From Porphyra umbilicalis (Eukaryota; Rhodophyta; Bangiophyceae; Bangiales; Bangiaceae), in contig KV918768.1 in assembly GCA_002049455.2 (NCBI GenBank), positions 310,001-374,000 of the forward strand: a DNA stretch of 64,000 nt, in the 5' to 3' direction. Below are positions 1 to 10,228 of this stretch, in pieces. The translations under genes and the position numbers were made by a program. The notes below the pieces were generated by a model. That model ran no database searches. It saw only the letters and a list, made by a program, of their open reading frames with translations, and was not told where the DNA came from. Each line of letters starts with the position of its first letter. Position 1 is the stretch's first letter.

Positions 1-1125
1 GGGGTGGCCGCGAAGTCGGGCCGGCGAAAGGCGCGCCTACACGCCCTCATCCAGCGCAACCGGAACGCGGCAAAGTTGGCCCACCGCATGACGGGTGAGT
101 TCCTGCGGCGCACGGTGGACGGTACCAAGGCGGTGCAGGCCATTGGGCGGTGTCGGCCGCGCGCCGGCAGCGTCGTCCTTGTGCGGCGCATGGCCAAACA
201 CGTGCATGTCGTGTACGTGGACGAGCACAATACGAGCCAGACGTGCGCCGCGTGCGGTCACGGCTTGTGCAACACGTACGTGTCGCCCGACTCGCCGGTC
301 GACCTGACGCCCCTCAAGGCGGCAAGCAGCTACGCGCATCGCGCGTCGGCGTCGGCGGCCAAGCGCGCCTCGCCCCTCCGCGGCGGCCGGCGCGCGCGAC
401 GGGGTGTGACGACCGGCAGTCGGTCGGGCCCACGCGACGGTGGGGCTGCCCAGCGCGCCAAGGAGCACGCAGATGCGGTGCGGACAAAGGTGCTGCAGGC
501 GATTGCGGCTCACGGCAAGTGGGCGCTTGGGACCGACCCGCTGGCGATGTGGGGGGTCAAGCTGTGAACCAATGTCGCGTGTCCCGCGAGGTACGTCGGG
601 CGAGACACCAACGTGGCGCGCAACATGTCCAAGATTGCCATCAGGAGCATGCAGGGTCGGAGCATCTACCCCCACATCCGGGGGTACACCGTGTCACGCG
701 CGCCACCCCAGGAAGACCCAGTCCAGGCGACGCGGCACGCGGCTGCGATCGAGGCGGGAACCTACGAGGCCGGCTACAGGGGGACGCGGTGTTCACCCAC
801 GTCGTGGGAGCGTTGGCGCCGACCTGTCATCACCGACCCGGCGGTCGCGGAGGCCGGGATGACCCCGGCGGTCGCGGAGGCCGGGACGGCCCCCACGGCC
901 GTGCCAGTGGCGGCGCCAAGGGTGCGGGTAGAGGCGCTTGGTGTGGTGGCAGACGGGGCGCACGACGCAGCTGCTGCGTCGGCAAGCGGTGACCTGGCGA
1001 CGAGTAACGTCGGCCAGATGGCTGCTGCCAGCCCCGCGCCAGCCGTGGGGCACAGCGACTCGTCTTCGAGCCGCCTCGAGCGGGTAATCGTAGACTGTTC
1101 ACCAGGTTCATCTCGTGGGGTATGA
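1..1125 (+). pseudogene. Fanzor/TnpB-type nuclease, C-terminal remnant
   Basis: The frame is open from the left edge, so the N-terminal part lies outside the window. At 217-258 it encodes VDEHNTSQTCAACG, the first zinc-ribbon knuckle typical of the OrfB/TnpB and eukaryotic Fanzor families (RNA-guided RuvC nucleases carried by transposons). At 601-624 the same frame encodes RDTNVARN, which matches the RD.NAARN block holding the last RuvC aspartate. About 85 residues of basic, low-complexity sequence separate the two knuckles. A TGA at 565-567 interrupts the frame where the second knuckle should begin, and an alternative frame there reads NQCR, so a small indel is likely. The frame then stays open to 1125 with an uninformative tail. 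The two motifs in correct order make the family call good. The residues upstream (RuvC I and II) cannot be judged. It looks like a decayed eukaryotic copy. Confidence 0.72.
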
Positions 1126-1225
1126 ATAGGGAGCTTCGCTCCTCACCTCTTCCAGAGGTGACTACTGGTCATGATGCAGGTGTATGATTCACCGGTGGTA
1201 CCAGAGGTGGCAGGTGATTTTTATT

Positions 1226-2134
1226 TGATTATAATCATGGTGATTTTAATGATTGTAATCATTTTACATCACGAGGCTGATGATTATAATCACATGGGCA
1301 TGCACGGGGCTTTACCGTCGGGCTTACATGAAGGGGGCTACTAAGGGATAGAGACAGCTTGTTGGCCTGCTAACTGAAAGATTCAAGCATTTCACTGGCT
1401 GTTTGGCAAGTCCACGACTGTCATTAGTGTCAACAATGCGCAGGACAAGCACTGCTCCACTCACACGGTACGCTTCCACAGATGGCAGAACTGGCAACGA
1501 GCATGGCAGTCTGATGCATCTGCGCGCAGGGAAGAGTGAAGCAAGAGTCTGAGCGAAGCGACAGAGCGTCGAAGAGCACCACATGCAGATGAAGACAGGC
1601 CTCTGCAAAAAAAAGCCAAGGTTGCCATGGCATCAGTACACAATTGCCACAAAGTATCGAACATAGTACATCTGAGCGAGGTTGCCAGGTGTGGTCGATT
1701 CACGTTGGCCTCCTATGCGTTTTTCATGGCCCGTGAAGCGACTGGAGGGCAGGAGGACGCATGGTCAAAGCCACGGCGTCGTCTCGAGCAACCGCTCAGG
1801 CCAGACCTGAGTCTCACTATCCAGAAAATCATGTCGCTTTCGCCCCACCGTCGCTTCTCACCATCAGTTGCCGCTCAGCGGCAGCGGTGTCGGCACTGTC
1901 TTTTATCGGCAGGAACACAGCCTGCAACCCTGCCGAAGTCGCACTCGTCGCATTGCAAAGGATACTTAGTATGTTGGCTTATCACGTCTAATGTCGACCT
2001 GATTGGACTTCTGTCATATTTATGCTTACTTCTGCTCTGCCGTAAAGGCGCAGAACGATAATAATCATGGCCAATGATTATAATCAATAAAAATCGCCCC
2101 GTATGATTTAAAATCAAGGGGTTGATTATAATCA
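1226..2134. repeat. 0.9-kb segment bounded by AT-rich palindromes
   Basis: The perfect 12-bp palindrome TGATTATAATCA occurs four times, at 1226-1237, 1281-1292, 2075-2086 and 2123-2134. Two copies lie at each end of a segment of about 900 bp, inside AT-rich patches that contrast with the GC-rich surroundings. The segment between has no convincing gene, only short unrelated ORFs. A non-autonomous DNA element with palindromic ends, or a matrix/origin-like AT island, would both fit. No target-site duplication was found by eye. Confidence 0.45.
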
Positions 2135-2315
2135 TTTTACTCGAGCCCAGGATTGATTACAGTCTGTATTCAGTTTTATCACGCGCAATGGCAGTGGTGT
2201 AAGACGGCTGATGAAACGTCAAACGGCACTTTCATAGCAGATTTGGGGACGATTGCTGTTCCCATGCCCATTGATCGCATGTGTAATGCACTCATTTTAT
2301 GATCGCCGATCGATT

Positions 2316-2355
2316 CTGACTCAGTCTTGTCACGGGCGTGACAAGACTGAGTCAG
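2316..2355. repeat. 19-bp perfect inverted repeat with TGACTCA in both arms
   Basis: The arms 2316-2334 and 2337-2355 are perfect reverse complements separated by 2 nt. Each contains TGACTCA, the consensus core of AP-1/GCN4-type bZIP sites, and a partial third copy of the arm follows at 2353-2367. It lies about 135 bp upstream of the start of the C-family gene remnant at 2490, so it could be a promoter or transposon-terminus element. That is inference from position only. Confidence 0.5.
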
Positions 2356-2489
2356 ACAAGACTGAATACGGCCTGTATAATCACACCTCTGCCCGAAAGG
2401 GGCCGGGCCCCCTCGGAAGGGATTGCCGAATCGCGGAGCTACCCGCTGATACGGTCAACAATCCATCGCTGGGAAGCCACACCCCGGTT

Positions 2490-4510
2490 ATGGATGGGGA
2501 TGAGGACACGAGCTGGTGTCGTGGCAGCAGTGGTGGCCGGAGCTCGTCTGACGACGCTCCGACTGAGAACGGGCCCAGCAAGCGGCAGCGCAACCAGTCC
2601 CGGGCCGCGCAGCCGGCGATGTCGCAGGCGCAGCTGCTCCAGGCTGAAGCGGCGCGGGCGCAGCGTGTCGCTTCTCAGATTCTTGTGGCGGCCCGTGCCG
2701 CCTAGCGCGCCGAGAATGTCGCGCGGCGGTCTGCTGTGCGCTCCCCGCAATTTGATGCGTGCCTATCGAGCGGCGATGGTGGTGGCGTCAGCCGCGGCCG
2801 TGCTCGCGGCCGTGGCAAATCCAAGAGGCGAAGTCTCGAGGCCGTCTCTCACATGGGCGGTGACGGACCCTCAGAAACGGTGGCACGCCAAGGTCGCGGC
2901 AGACCAGTACCCGACCGTGATCTGGGAGCGTCGTCACGGACTCGATCTGCGCCGTAGCGCGGGCGGCGATATCTGCGACCGCCCCGAACCGCGCTATGCG
3001 GCGCCTGCATCTGCAGGAACGGGCAGGAGTGGCCCCAGATGCTCCTGGCAACGCGGGCGCCAATCGCTGGCGTAACCGAGCAGCAGCAGTGTCGGATCGC
3101 GCCTTGGTGCACGCCGCTGACTCGTCTGGCGACGGCGAGCCACGGCCGTCGGCTGCCGCACTAGTGGGAGCGCTGCACGACGCGCGGCGTCCGCACATTG
3201 GGCAATCCACAGCGGGACTGTCAACGGCCCAGTTGCGGATGGTTCTGAGCGCTCTTGAAATTGCCGGTCGACAATTTGTTCCCAGCGCGGATCAATTTCG
3301 GACCATGCGCAACTACTCCGGTGATTGCGGCGACGCCGCCGCCCTGGATTCGCTATTGTCGTTGGCTGTAAGGTCCTTGGAAGATGACTTCAGCCGCTCC
3401 GCACCCAATGCCTCCGACACTGCCTCTCTACTTGTGCAGCGTGCTTTGCAGTGGCACGCGTGCAATGGCGGTCGTGCAAGTGGGTTGCGAGCGGACACGA
3501 TGCGATACCCACGGCCGCGCCCGTTCAACGCGACCGCCGAGGCCCAAGCCGGACGGCGCGAGCTGGCGCCTGCCGACAGTCCCGCTCGGCCGCTGCCCGA
3601 CCGCGCCGCTCCCGTGCCAGCCGCCTATGACGCTCCATCGCACACCAATTCACGCCAGGCACCCCTGCGAGGTTCTCTGGCACTCGCGAAGGGCCTGCCT
3701 GCGCCTAGTCATCGGCCGCTCGATGTGCCACGACTGGCTGACCCGTTCGCCCCACGGCCAGGTCGGCCAGTTGCTTCCAATAGCTCTGGAAAGGTTGCCA
3801 GAGAGGGCCGCCCGCGCTTTTCCGCACAGCAGCGCGGTCGCGCAGACCTCTTCGACGACAATAACATGAAGATTGCCACGGAGAGCGCGTCCTCTGTTGA
3901 GAAAGGTGAGTGAGGGTGGGACGAGCACGTTGTGACAGGCCTCTGCCGCGCGTTGACGGTGGCCATATGCGCAACCTACCTGCGCACCTGCGACGATTCG
4001 CGGAAGACGACACTTTTTGAGGATGGCTCGCGAGCCTTGGTGCCCATTTCGGTGCTAAAGACGCGGGCGGGGGGGCGAGAGACGACAGCGGACAACCTGA
4101 TTGCGTTCGTGGCGATGTTGCTGTCGGCTGAGCCGCGACAAGCAGCCCGCCTTCTTCGTAGTCATGGCACGAGCCAACGGGAGAAGGCCCACGCCCCACG
4201 GTGTTTACGTAGACCTTCTCCGCCGCATAATCGACGCCCATCGAGCAGGTGGCCTCAAGGACTCTGAGGAGGAACATGGAGAGGAATGACTCAATGGTCG
4301 TGACGTGTCTGACGACGAGCAAGCCGACGCTGAGGAAGTCATGCGAGACTCGGATGATGACTACGATGACAGTGAGTCCGGTGACCACGGAGGTGGTGCT
4401 GCCCGCGGAGTTGGTGATGGTCAAGGACGAGGTGAACAACGACGTGGCCATGGCGGTGGAGGTGGCGACAATGGAGGCGACTATGGAGCAGGAGGTTTCG
4501 ACGGCTGACG
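2490..4510 (+). pseudogene. C-family transposon gene, copy 1 (broken, internally deleted)
   Basis: This is homologous to the genes at 20272 and 50309. The start MDGDEDTSWC is followed by an alanine-rich helix segment (2590-2700), then near 3140-3470 by the conserved domain containing MRNYSGDCGDAAALDSLL and ending HACNGG. From 3915 it continues with the second half of the Ulp1-like region (WDEHVV ... TADNLIAFVAMLL). The part in between, about 300 codons including the WWG motif of the other copies, is missing. The product then passes through an acidic block (LNGRDVSDDEQAD) into a short Gly/Asp/Arg tail at 4305-4508. The pieces lie in several frames, so the gene is dead. No JmjC or transposase gene follows, so this is a solo left-hand fragment of the CACTA-like family. 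Confidence 0.7.
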
Positions 4511-4589
4511 AACCGATGGCGCTGATAACCGACGCGCTCGTGGTGTTCGTGGTGCTGCCTGACTTTGTGCTGATTAAGAGAATCTAGAT

Positions 4590-5567
4590 GGAGGTGTACG
4601 AGACGCCCGCCGCCAACTCGTTGCGTGTGACCAGGCCCTACTATGGGTACAAAAATTCGGCTTGAGTTGCTTCTTACGGACTTCTTTTCTGTTCGGGTAT
4701 CTTCCAGCAAATACACTTTTAAGATGGGTACCAGTGGCGAAATATACTGTCACCCGCAAGTGCATATACTCTTAAGTCGCAAATGTGGAGCACGGGGGGC
4801 TTCGTTTTGGAATGTGGGGTCCACTTCTTGTGAACATGTTGCTGGCTGACGCATCCGGAATTACTTTCTGTGAATCTGATTGCATCTGTCCTCGACCGGT
4901 GTGCCTTGCCGAGCCATGCCATGAGATGATGCAGGGAACCGCCGAAGATGTGCGCTTTGTTCTTCCCTCAGCCATGCCGTGCTCGACGGGTAGCGGCGCT
5001 CCCATCCTGCTGCCTCATGCTTTCAAACGCACATCGTCGCGCCGGTTCCCCTGTTCCCCGCCCTTCAAGGCATCCCCGACCACCCCCCCCCCCTCCGCCC
5101 CTCGATCCCCCCCCCCCCCCCCCCCCGACCCCCACCCGCCTTCCCTAACAGCCACTCCCCCCCCCGCCTGCCCCCCCCCCCCCTGTAGCATATCGTCGCG
5201 AGTAATTGGCAATTACCATTGCTAGCCCCCTTGACTGGATGAATCCACAGATTTGTGCGACTCGGCTTGTGGCAAGCCCTTTGGGGGGTTACTTTCGCAT
5301 AGTTTATTTTATTGTTTTGCTTGGCTGTCCTACCTGCATGCGGGCACTCACTGCGATCGCTTGATCGGACGGTCGATCGACCAGTGCTCCTGTTTGTATT
5401 ATACCACCGTGGGCCCGGGGTCGCCGTCGTACGAACCACCCGGCTCCCCATCGGATGCCCTTCGACAAAAGGTCCTTCTTCCTCGCCTCTACGGCGATAT
5501 AACTCTCTTTATTGCTTGGCTACGGTCGGTCTCAATACACAGGTAATTGAACTAACGTTATTAATCC
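4590..5567. other. No gene; C-rich homopolymer tracts
   Basis: I see no supportable gene here. Positions 5082-5190 hold long poly-C runs broken by short ACC/GCC steps. The right part could include the 5' LTR of the retroelement that follows, because a primer-binding-like TTTGGTGGAG stretch sits just after position 5567. No partner LTR is present to confirm this. Confidence 0.4.
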
Positions 5568-5799
5568 TACATTTGGTGGAGCAGCAGGGGATTCCCTCGC
5601 CTACGTCATGCCTTGCGGCACGGTGTTCCCGAGAACTTCCTCGCTGCCTCGTGGCATCGTGACGGTTTCGATACGGTCGTTTGGCGCACGAGGCGTTTGC
5701 CATCGACTTGTGGGCGTGGTGCCAGGGGCACCACGATTGTGATCTTCCACTGGCGCGCGGGGCGTTTTCCACATCGGAACACTTTGTTCTAGTCCCAGT

Positions 5800-7422
5800 A
5801 TGTCTACTGGCGGAGCCGGCGTCAATCGGCGCGGTAGAGATGGCAAGTTTCCAGCTGGCTACCGGCCGCCGGGCGGAGTGCAGGGCAATCCCGCCGCCTC
5901 CGATGCCCCAGCGGACGGCTCTCTTACTCCTCCCGTCCCTGCGGATCAAGCTGCCTCTGAGCAATTGCATGTGGTGGAGAACCAGAAGGCGGCTGTTGAA
6001 GCACTTCAACGTCGTCTGACGGTCCAAGAACAGACTATCGAGTCTCTGGCGCTAGCCAATGAAAAGTTTGTCGGCGGCGTCGATGCCCTGCGCAAGGTCG
6101 ACTCCCACAAGAAGGAACGCCGGGTGGCTAAGTCTCGCCGACAGTCGGGCGACAAGATCAAGACTGACAAGAAGAAGGGAAAGATGACGAAAGGCAAGTC
6201 CGCCTGCAAGGACGAACAGACTAACGCCGTGTCTTCATCATCCTCCCATGATTCTGCTTCTGGGTCGAACCCGACGTCGTCTGATGACGACAATTCGAAT
6301 GCGACGAGCACATCGTCCTCGGACGATGGCCACGGGCCACCGGACCCAATGTCGCCCCCGAGTGGGTCCTCGCCGAGCGACAGCTCAAGCGAGTCTGACG
6401 CGACAACGCGCAAGCCTTCAACGGTCCCTACCAAACGCAAGGACCGTGTTGAGAAAGCCGACAGGATCAAGGTGATACGCCCGGCGAACAGCCGTTTCAC
6501 GACCCTCCTCGATTATCGGTCTTATTTCCTGATCCGACGACAACTGACGTACACGCCTAAAGAGGCACAACGATCGCACCGCCTCAAAAAGCTTTTAGAC
6601 GGAGCGTCCCACGGGCAGCAGCCGTTCACGGGAGCTCTGCCCCTGGACATTTTTACGTTCTTAACGACCTTCCGTCGCGCTTGCGACGCGGCAGGGTTGA
6701 CAGACGGTCAAGCCCTCCCCCTCATAGTCTTCCGACTGTCGGGGAATGCCAAGATGGTGCTCTCTGGAGCGCTTAATAGCACAATCGGGCGTAAACGTTA
6801 CGCCATCCGTATGTACGGGGACGCCATCAATTGGCTTCTTTCGAAGTATGCGACGCACGCTACTATGGCTAACGCTTACCAAGACATCATCGCGATGAAA
6901 CAACAAGATAGCGAGGCGCCCACGGCCTTTGGTCACCGCGTGGAAACGCAGTGCGCCCTGCTGAACGGTTTGTTCAACGTCCAGGACGTCAAAGACGTCT
7001 GCATCACGGGCCTCTCCGACCTTGTGCAAGCGCACGTCCGGATCCTGAACGATCAGTTCCCGGACCGAACCCTATCGGAGACGGTCGCCACCGCCCAGCT
7101 GTACTGGGATGGTAACACCAAGTTGCGTTCGCAACTCAAGATGACGCGCCCAACGGCGATCAAAGTCGCTTACGCGACACAAGACAAGCGGACTACAATG
7201 GACCGACCTTTCACACCGGTTCGTACGCCGAAACCTCCTCGGGACGCTGCTCCCCAGGCCAACCGAGCCAGTTCTGTTACAATTGTCACAAGCCGGGACA
7301 CTTTGCTGCGCAACGCGCGGAACCGTATCGCCCCCGCGAGCGTCGCCAACCGCCAGTCGGCGCTCACGCGATTGCCGATGGCGTCAGCGACGAGGATGAC
7401 GAGACCAAGGAACCGGCCGTAG
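5800..7422 (+). CDS. Retrotransposon gag-like protein (fossil element)
   Basis: This is an open frame of 540 codons. The N-terminal third is polar. It has a coiled-coil-like stretch (residues about 50-105), a lysine-rich segment (about 105-145) and a long Ser/Asp/Thr low-complexity stretch (about 145-200). Residues about 225-450 have the all-helical character of retrotransposon capsid domains, with an aromatic-rich segment, evenly spaced leucines and an INWLLSKYA stretch. The protein would form the element's particle. It belongs to the fossil element at 5568-8563. It is no host gene that I recognise. Confidence 0.6.
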   Translation: MSTGGAGVNRRGRDGKFPAGYRPPGGVQGNPAASDAPADGSLTPPVPADQAASEQLHVVENQKAAVEALQRRLTVQEQTIESLALANEKFVGGVDALRKVDSHKKERRVAKSRRQSGDKIKTDKKKGKMTKGKSACKDEQTNAVSSSSSHDSASGSNPTSSDDDNSNATSTSSSDDGHGPPDPMSPPSGSSPSDSSSESDATTRKPSTVPTKRKDRVEKADRIKVIRPANSRFTTLLDYRSYFLIRRQLTYTPKEAQRSHRLKKLLDGASHGQQPFTGALPLDIFTFLTTFRRACDAAGLTDGQALPLIVFRLSGNAKMVLSGALNSTIGRKRYAIRMYGDAINWLLSKYATHATMANAYQDIIAMKQQDSEAPTAFGHRVETQCALLNGLFNVQDVKDVCITGLSDLVQAHVRILNDQFPDRTLSETVATAQLYWDGNTKLRSQLKMTRPTAIKVAYATQDKRTTMDRPFTPVRTPKPPRDAAPQANRASSVTIVTSRDTLLRNARNRIAPASVANRQSALTRLPMASATRMTRPRNRP

Positions 7423-7719
7423 ACATCGACGGCTCGAAAAACGCCTAGGCCGGGTGCCCGACTTAGGGTTGCCCGGCGGAACGCGAAAGCGTACGGTGAC
7501 AAAACTGTTGCGTCGTGCCCTGCGGCAGTACGAGATCGCGGCTACGCTAGGCCCATGCCTGCGCCTAATGCGAAGTTGCCGCCCTGGTTTAAACACGGGC
7601 GCTGGGGTGAACATAGTACGCACTAGTGTACTCCCCAAGAATTGGATGGCTTACGCCAAGAAACTGACTACGCTACCTCGTATCTGAGATGCAAACAAAA
7701 ACCGCCTGGTCACCGAGTA

Positions 7720-8563
7720 CGCCATACACTTGTTTGTAGACACCGGAGGAGTGCGCATCTTTGATCGCTTCCTCGTTTCTGACAGCGTGTCAGTCCCGTG
7801 CATCCTCGGCACCGAGTTCATTGAACATAAAATCGAGGCAATATTGCCGCGCCTGCGCAAGATCGTCTGGCAGGAACACGTGCGCTGCACGGCGGAGCTG
7901 CCTCGGCCAACGCCGATCTTAGCTTGTCGTATCGATAGCGCCTGGGACCGCCACTGGCAGGATAAACCCGCGCAGGTTCGGGCCTGCAAGCAGGTACATG
8001 TCAACGGACACAAGGAGGAGTGGATCATGGCGACATGTGACACCCCGGGCATGGTGACAATCACACCGGACGTTCGGTTGTGTCGACCCAAGTCCATGGC
8101 GGTTGCCCGCGGCATCGCCATTGTCAAACCCGACGAACCATTCTTTGTCAAGTTATGCAACCTCGGCAAGAATCAGGTCGTTGTTGGTAAGAACTCAAAG
8201 TTAGGGTTCGCGGAACCCTACCAAGGACCGATGTTATCGGCAGTCCTGGACGACAACGGTCCTCAGGATGGGACCGAGTCCCCTCCTCCCGACACTAGTC
8301 GTGACCCCCTCGAGAACCTAGACCTCAGTGAGGCCCCCGAGTACCTGCACAAGCAGACTCGAGACATGCTGAAGACCGATTCGTCCATGTGGAACGAAAC
8401 CCCTGGAGGCATCCGTGCGACGGAGCATGCCATTGTTACTCCCCCAGACGCTTTTCCCATCAGGGGTCGTCAGGATATGCTTTTCAGGCCGTACCAGCAT
8501 ACGGATACACGCCGATACTTCGTATCTGATTACGGACAACTCCCTTTGCTGAGATCCGGATAA
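7720..8563 (+). pseudogene. Retroelement protease / pre-RT region (fossil)
   Basis: The frame encodes a retropepsin-like segment: FVDTGG near its start and ILGTEFIE shortly after, the usual flap-to-ILG layout of retroelement aspartic proteases. It continues through about 150 residues of connecting sequence to a TEHAIVTPPDAFPI stretch, which resembles the segment preceding reverse transcriptase in Ty3/Gypsy polyproteins. The reverse transcriptase itself is absent. It is treated as a fossil part of the element at 5568-8563. Confidence 0.55.
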
Positions 8564-8779
8564 GGATATCTGCCTCCAAAACTGGATTATTAAGTAGATT
8601 ATATCCGCATCCGGATTCTATCATCGTATCCGCATATATTCCCACAAGTCCGACAGACTGCGCAATTAGAGCCAGAAAAGAAAGCCATCCAGACGCTATT
8701 CGAGTGCTGGATGGACGTCAATTACGACTTGAAATGCACATTTAATTTGTGCTCCCCAAGGGGCGCCGTCAAGGCGCCC

Positions 8780-9990
8780 CTCCGTACGGGAACAAGTACG
8801 GCGGCCGCCGCCGCGCGTGATGTTGCACGACGGCGGCAGCCGCCGAAGGAAACAAGTACGGCGGCCGCCGCCTCTCCTGTCGTGGCACGGCGGCGGCCGC
8901 TGCCAAACACAACAAGTGCGGCGGCCGCCGCCGCCCGTGGTGTCGCGTGGCGCAGACGCCGCCGCAGGGGAACAAGAGCGGCGGCCGCCACCGCGCATGG
9001 TACGTCACGGCGGTGGCCGCCCCTCCGTACGGGAACAAGAATGCCGGCCGCCGCCGCGCGTGATTTGGCACGACGGCGGCCGCCCCCCTGTACGGGAACA
9101 CATACGGCGGCCGCCGCCGCGCGTGATGTCGCACGACGGCGGCAGCCGCCGAAGGAAACAAGTACGGCGGCCACCGCCTATCCTGTCGTGGCACAGCGGC
9201 CGCCGGTGCCGAACACAACAAGTGCGGCGCCTCTCCTGTCTTGCGACGGCGCCGGCCGCTGGCAAACACAACAAGTGCGGCGGCCGCCGCCGCCCGTGGT
9301 GTCGCGTGGCGGCAGACGCCGCCGCAGGGGAACAAGTGCGGCGGCCGTCACCGCGCATGGTGCGGCACGGCGGTGGCCGCCCCGCCGCAAGGGAACGAGT
9401 GCGGCGGCCGCCACCGCGCATGGTGCAGCACGGCGGCGGCCGCCCCTCCGTACGGAAACAAGTACGGCGGCCGCCGCCGCGCGTGATGTCGCACGACGGC
9501 GGCAGCCGCCGAAGTAACCAAGTACGGCGGCCGCCGCCTCTCCTGTTGTGGCACGGCGGCGGCCGCTACCAAACACAACAATTGAGCCGCCTCTCCTGTC
9601 GTGTCACGGCTGCGGCCGCTGGCAAACACAACAAGTGCGGCGGCCGCCGCCGCCCGTGGTGTCGCGTGGTGGCAGACGCCGCCGCAGAGGATCAAGAGCG
9701 GCGCCACCACCACGCATGGTGCGGCACGGCGGTGGCCGCCCCTCCGTACGGGAACAAGTACGGCGGCCGCCGCCGCGCGTGATGTGGCACGACGGCGGCC
9801 GCCACCGTAAGCAACAAGTACGGTGGCCGCCGCCGCGCATGGTTTGCTGTGGCGGCGGTCGCTGCTGTAGGGAAACACTAGCGGCGGCCGCCGTCGCCGT
9901 GCCCGGCGTGGAGCGGTGGCGGCCGCCGCTGCGCACAGACGACGACGGCGTGCGGGGTGGTTCGCGCTGCGGTGGCCGCCCTCGCGAAGG
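8780..9990. repeat. About 61-bp GC-rich minisatellite with higher-order structure
   Basis: A unit built around AACAAGTACGGCGGCCGCCG recurs about every 60-62 bp (for example 8791, 8851, 8911, 8971, 9033, 9096, 9157), giving roughly 20 units. Nearly every unit contains the NotI octamer GCGGCCGC or a one-base variant. A subtype containing GCACGACGGCGGCAGCCGCC recurs at about 8825, 9131 and 9491, so the array has a second periodicity of about 306-360 bp. Both strands are open in several frames only because stop codons are rare at this base composition. No gene is called. Confidence 0.85.
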
Positions 9991-10228
9991 CTTCCACCTG
10001 CGAAGCACCTTTACCACGGCGGCAACTGCCGCATGACCGATACCAGGACCCTGAACGCGCATCAGCCGACCAATTGTGCATGTTTCCGAAGTGGGAAGAA
10101 GGTTAACATGTGCACAACGTTTTAAGGTTCACGCCCGCATGGTGTAACAGATCTCTAGTACACAACAAACATCACAGAGCTCGCCGCAGGGAAGGGTGTG
10201 CGCACCACACTCGATACAGGGAGAGAAA

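Larger units (their letters stand above)
5568..8563 (+). mobile_element. Fossil LTR retrotransposon (Ty3/Gypsy-like), 5' half
   Basis: Parts in order: a possible LTR edge and primer-binding region near 5568, a gag-type gene, a zinc-knuckle-like remnant near 7280, a retropepsin-like protease region, and the linker that normally precedes reverse transcriptase. Reverse transcriptase, RNase H, integrase and a 3' LTR are not seen. The sequence passes into a minisatellite at about 8.7 kb. The element is broken: it is truncated at its 3' side and has a few breaks in the pol region. Without two LTRs its age cannot be estimated from LTR divergence. The Ty3/Gypsy assignment rests on gag and protease character and is moderate. 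Confidence 0.6.

Noticed and set aside
565-567. TGA in the Fanzor remnant read as selenocysteine
   Set aside because: No SECIS element seen, and an adjacent frame supplies the expected Cys context, so decay is the simpler explanation.
8780-9990. CRISPR-like array
   Set aside because: Contiguous head-to-tail repeats without unique spacers, in eukaryotic DNA.
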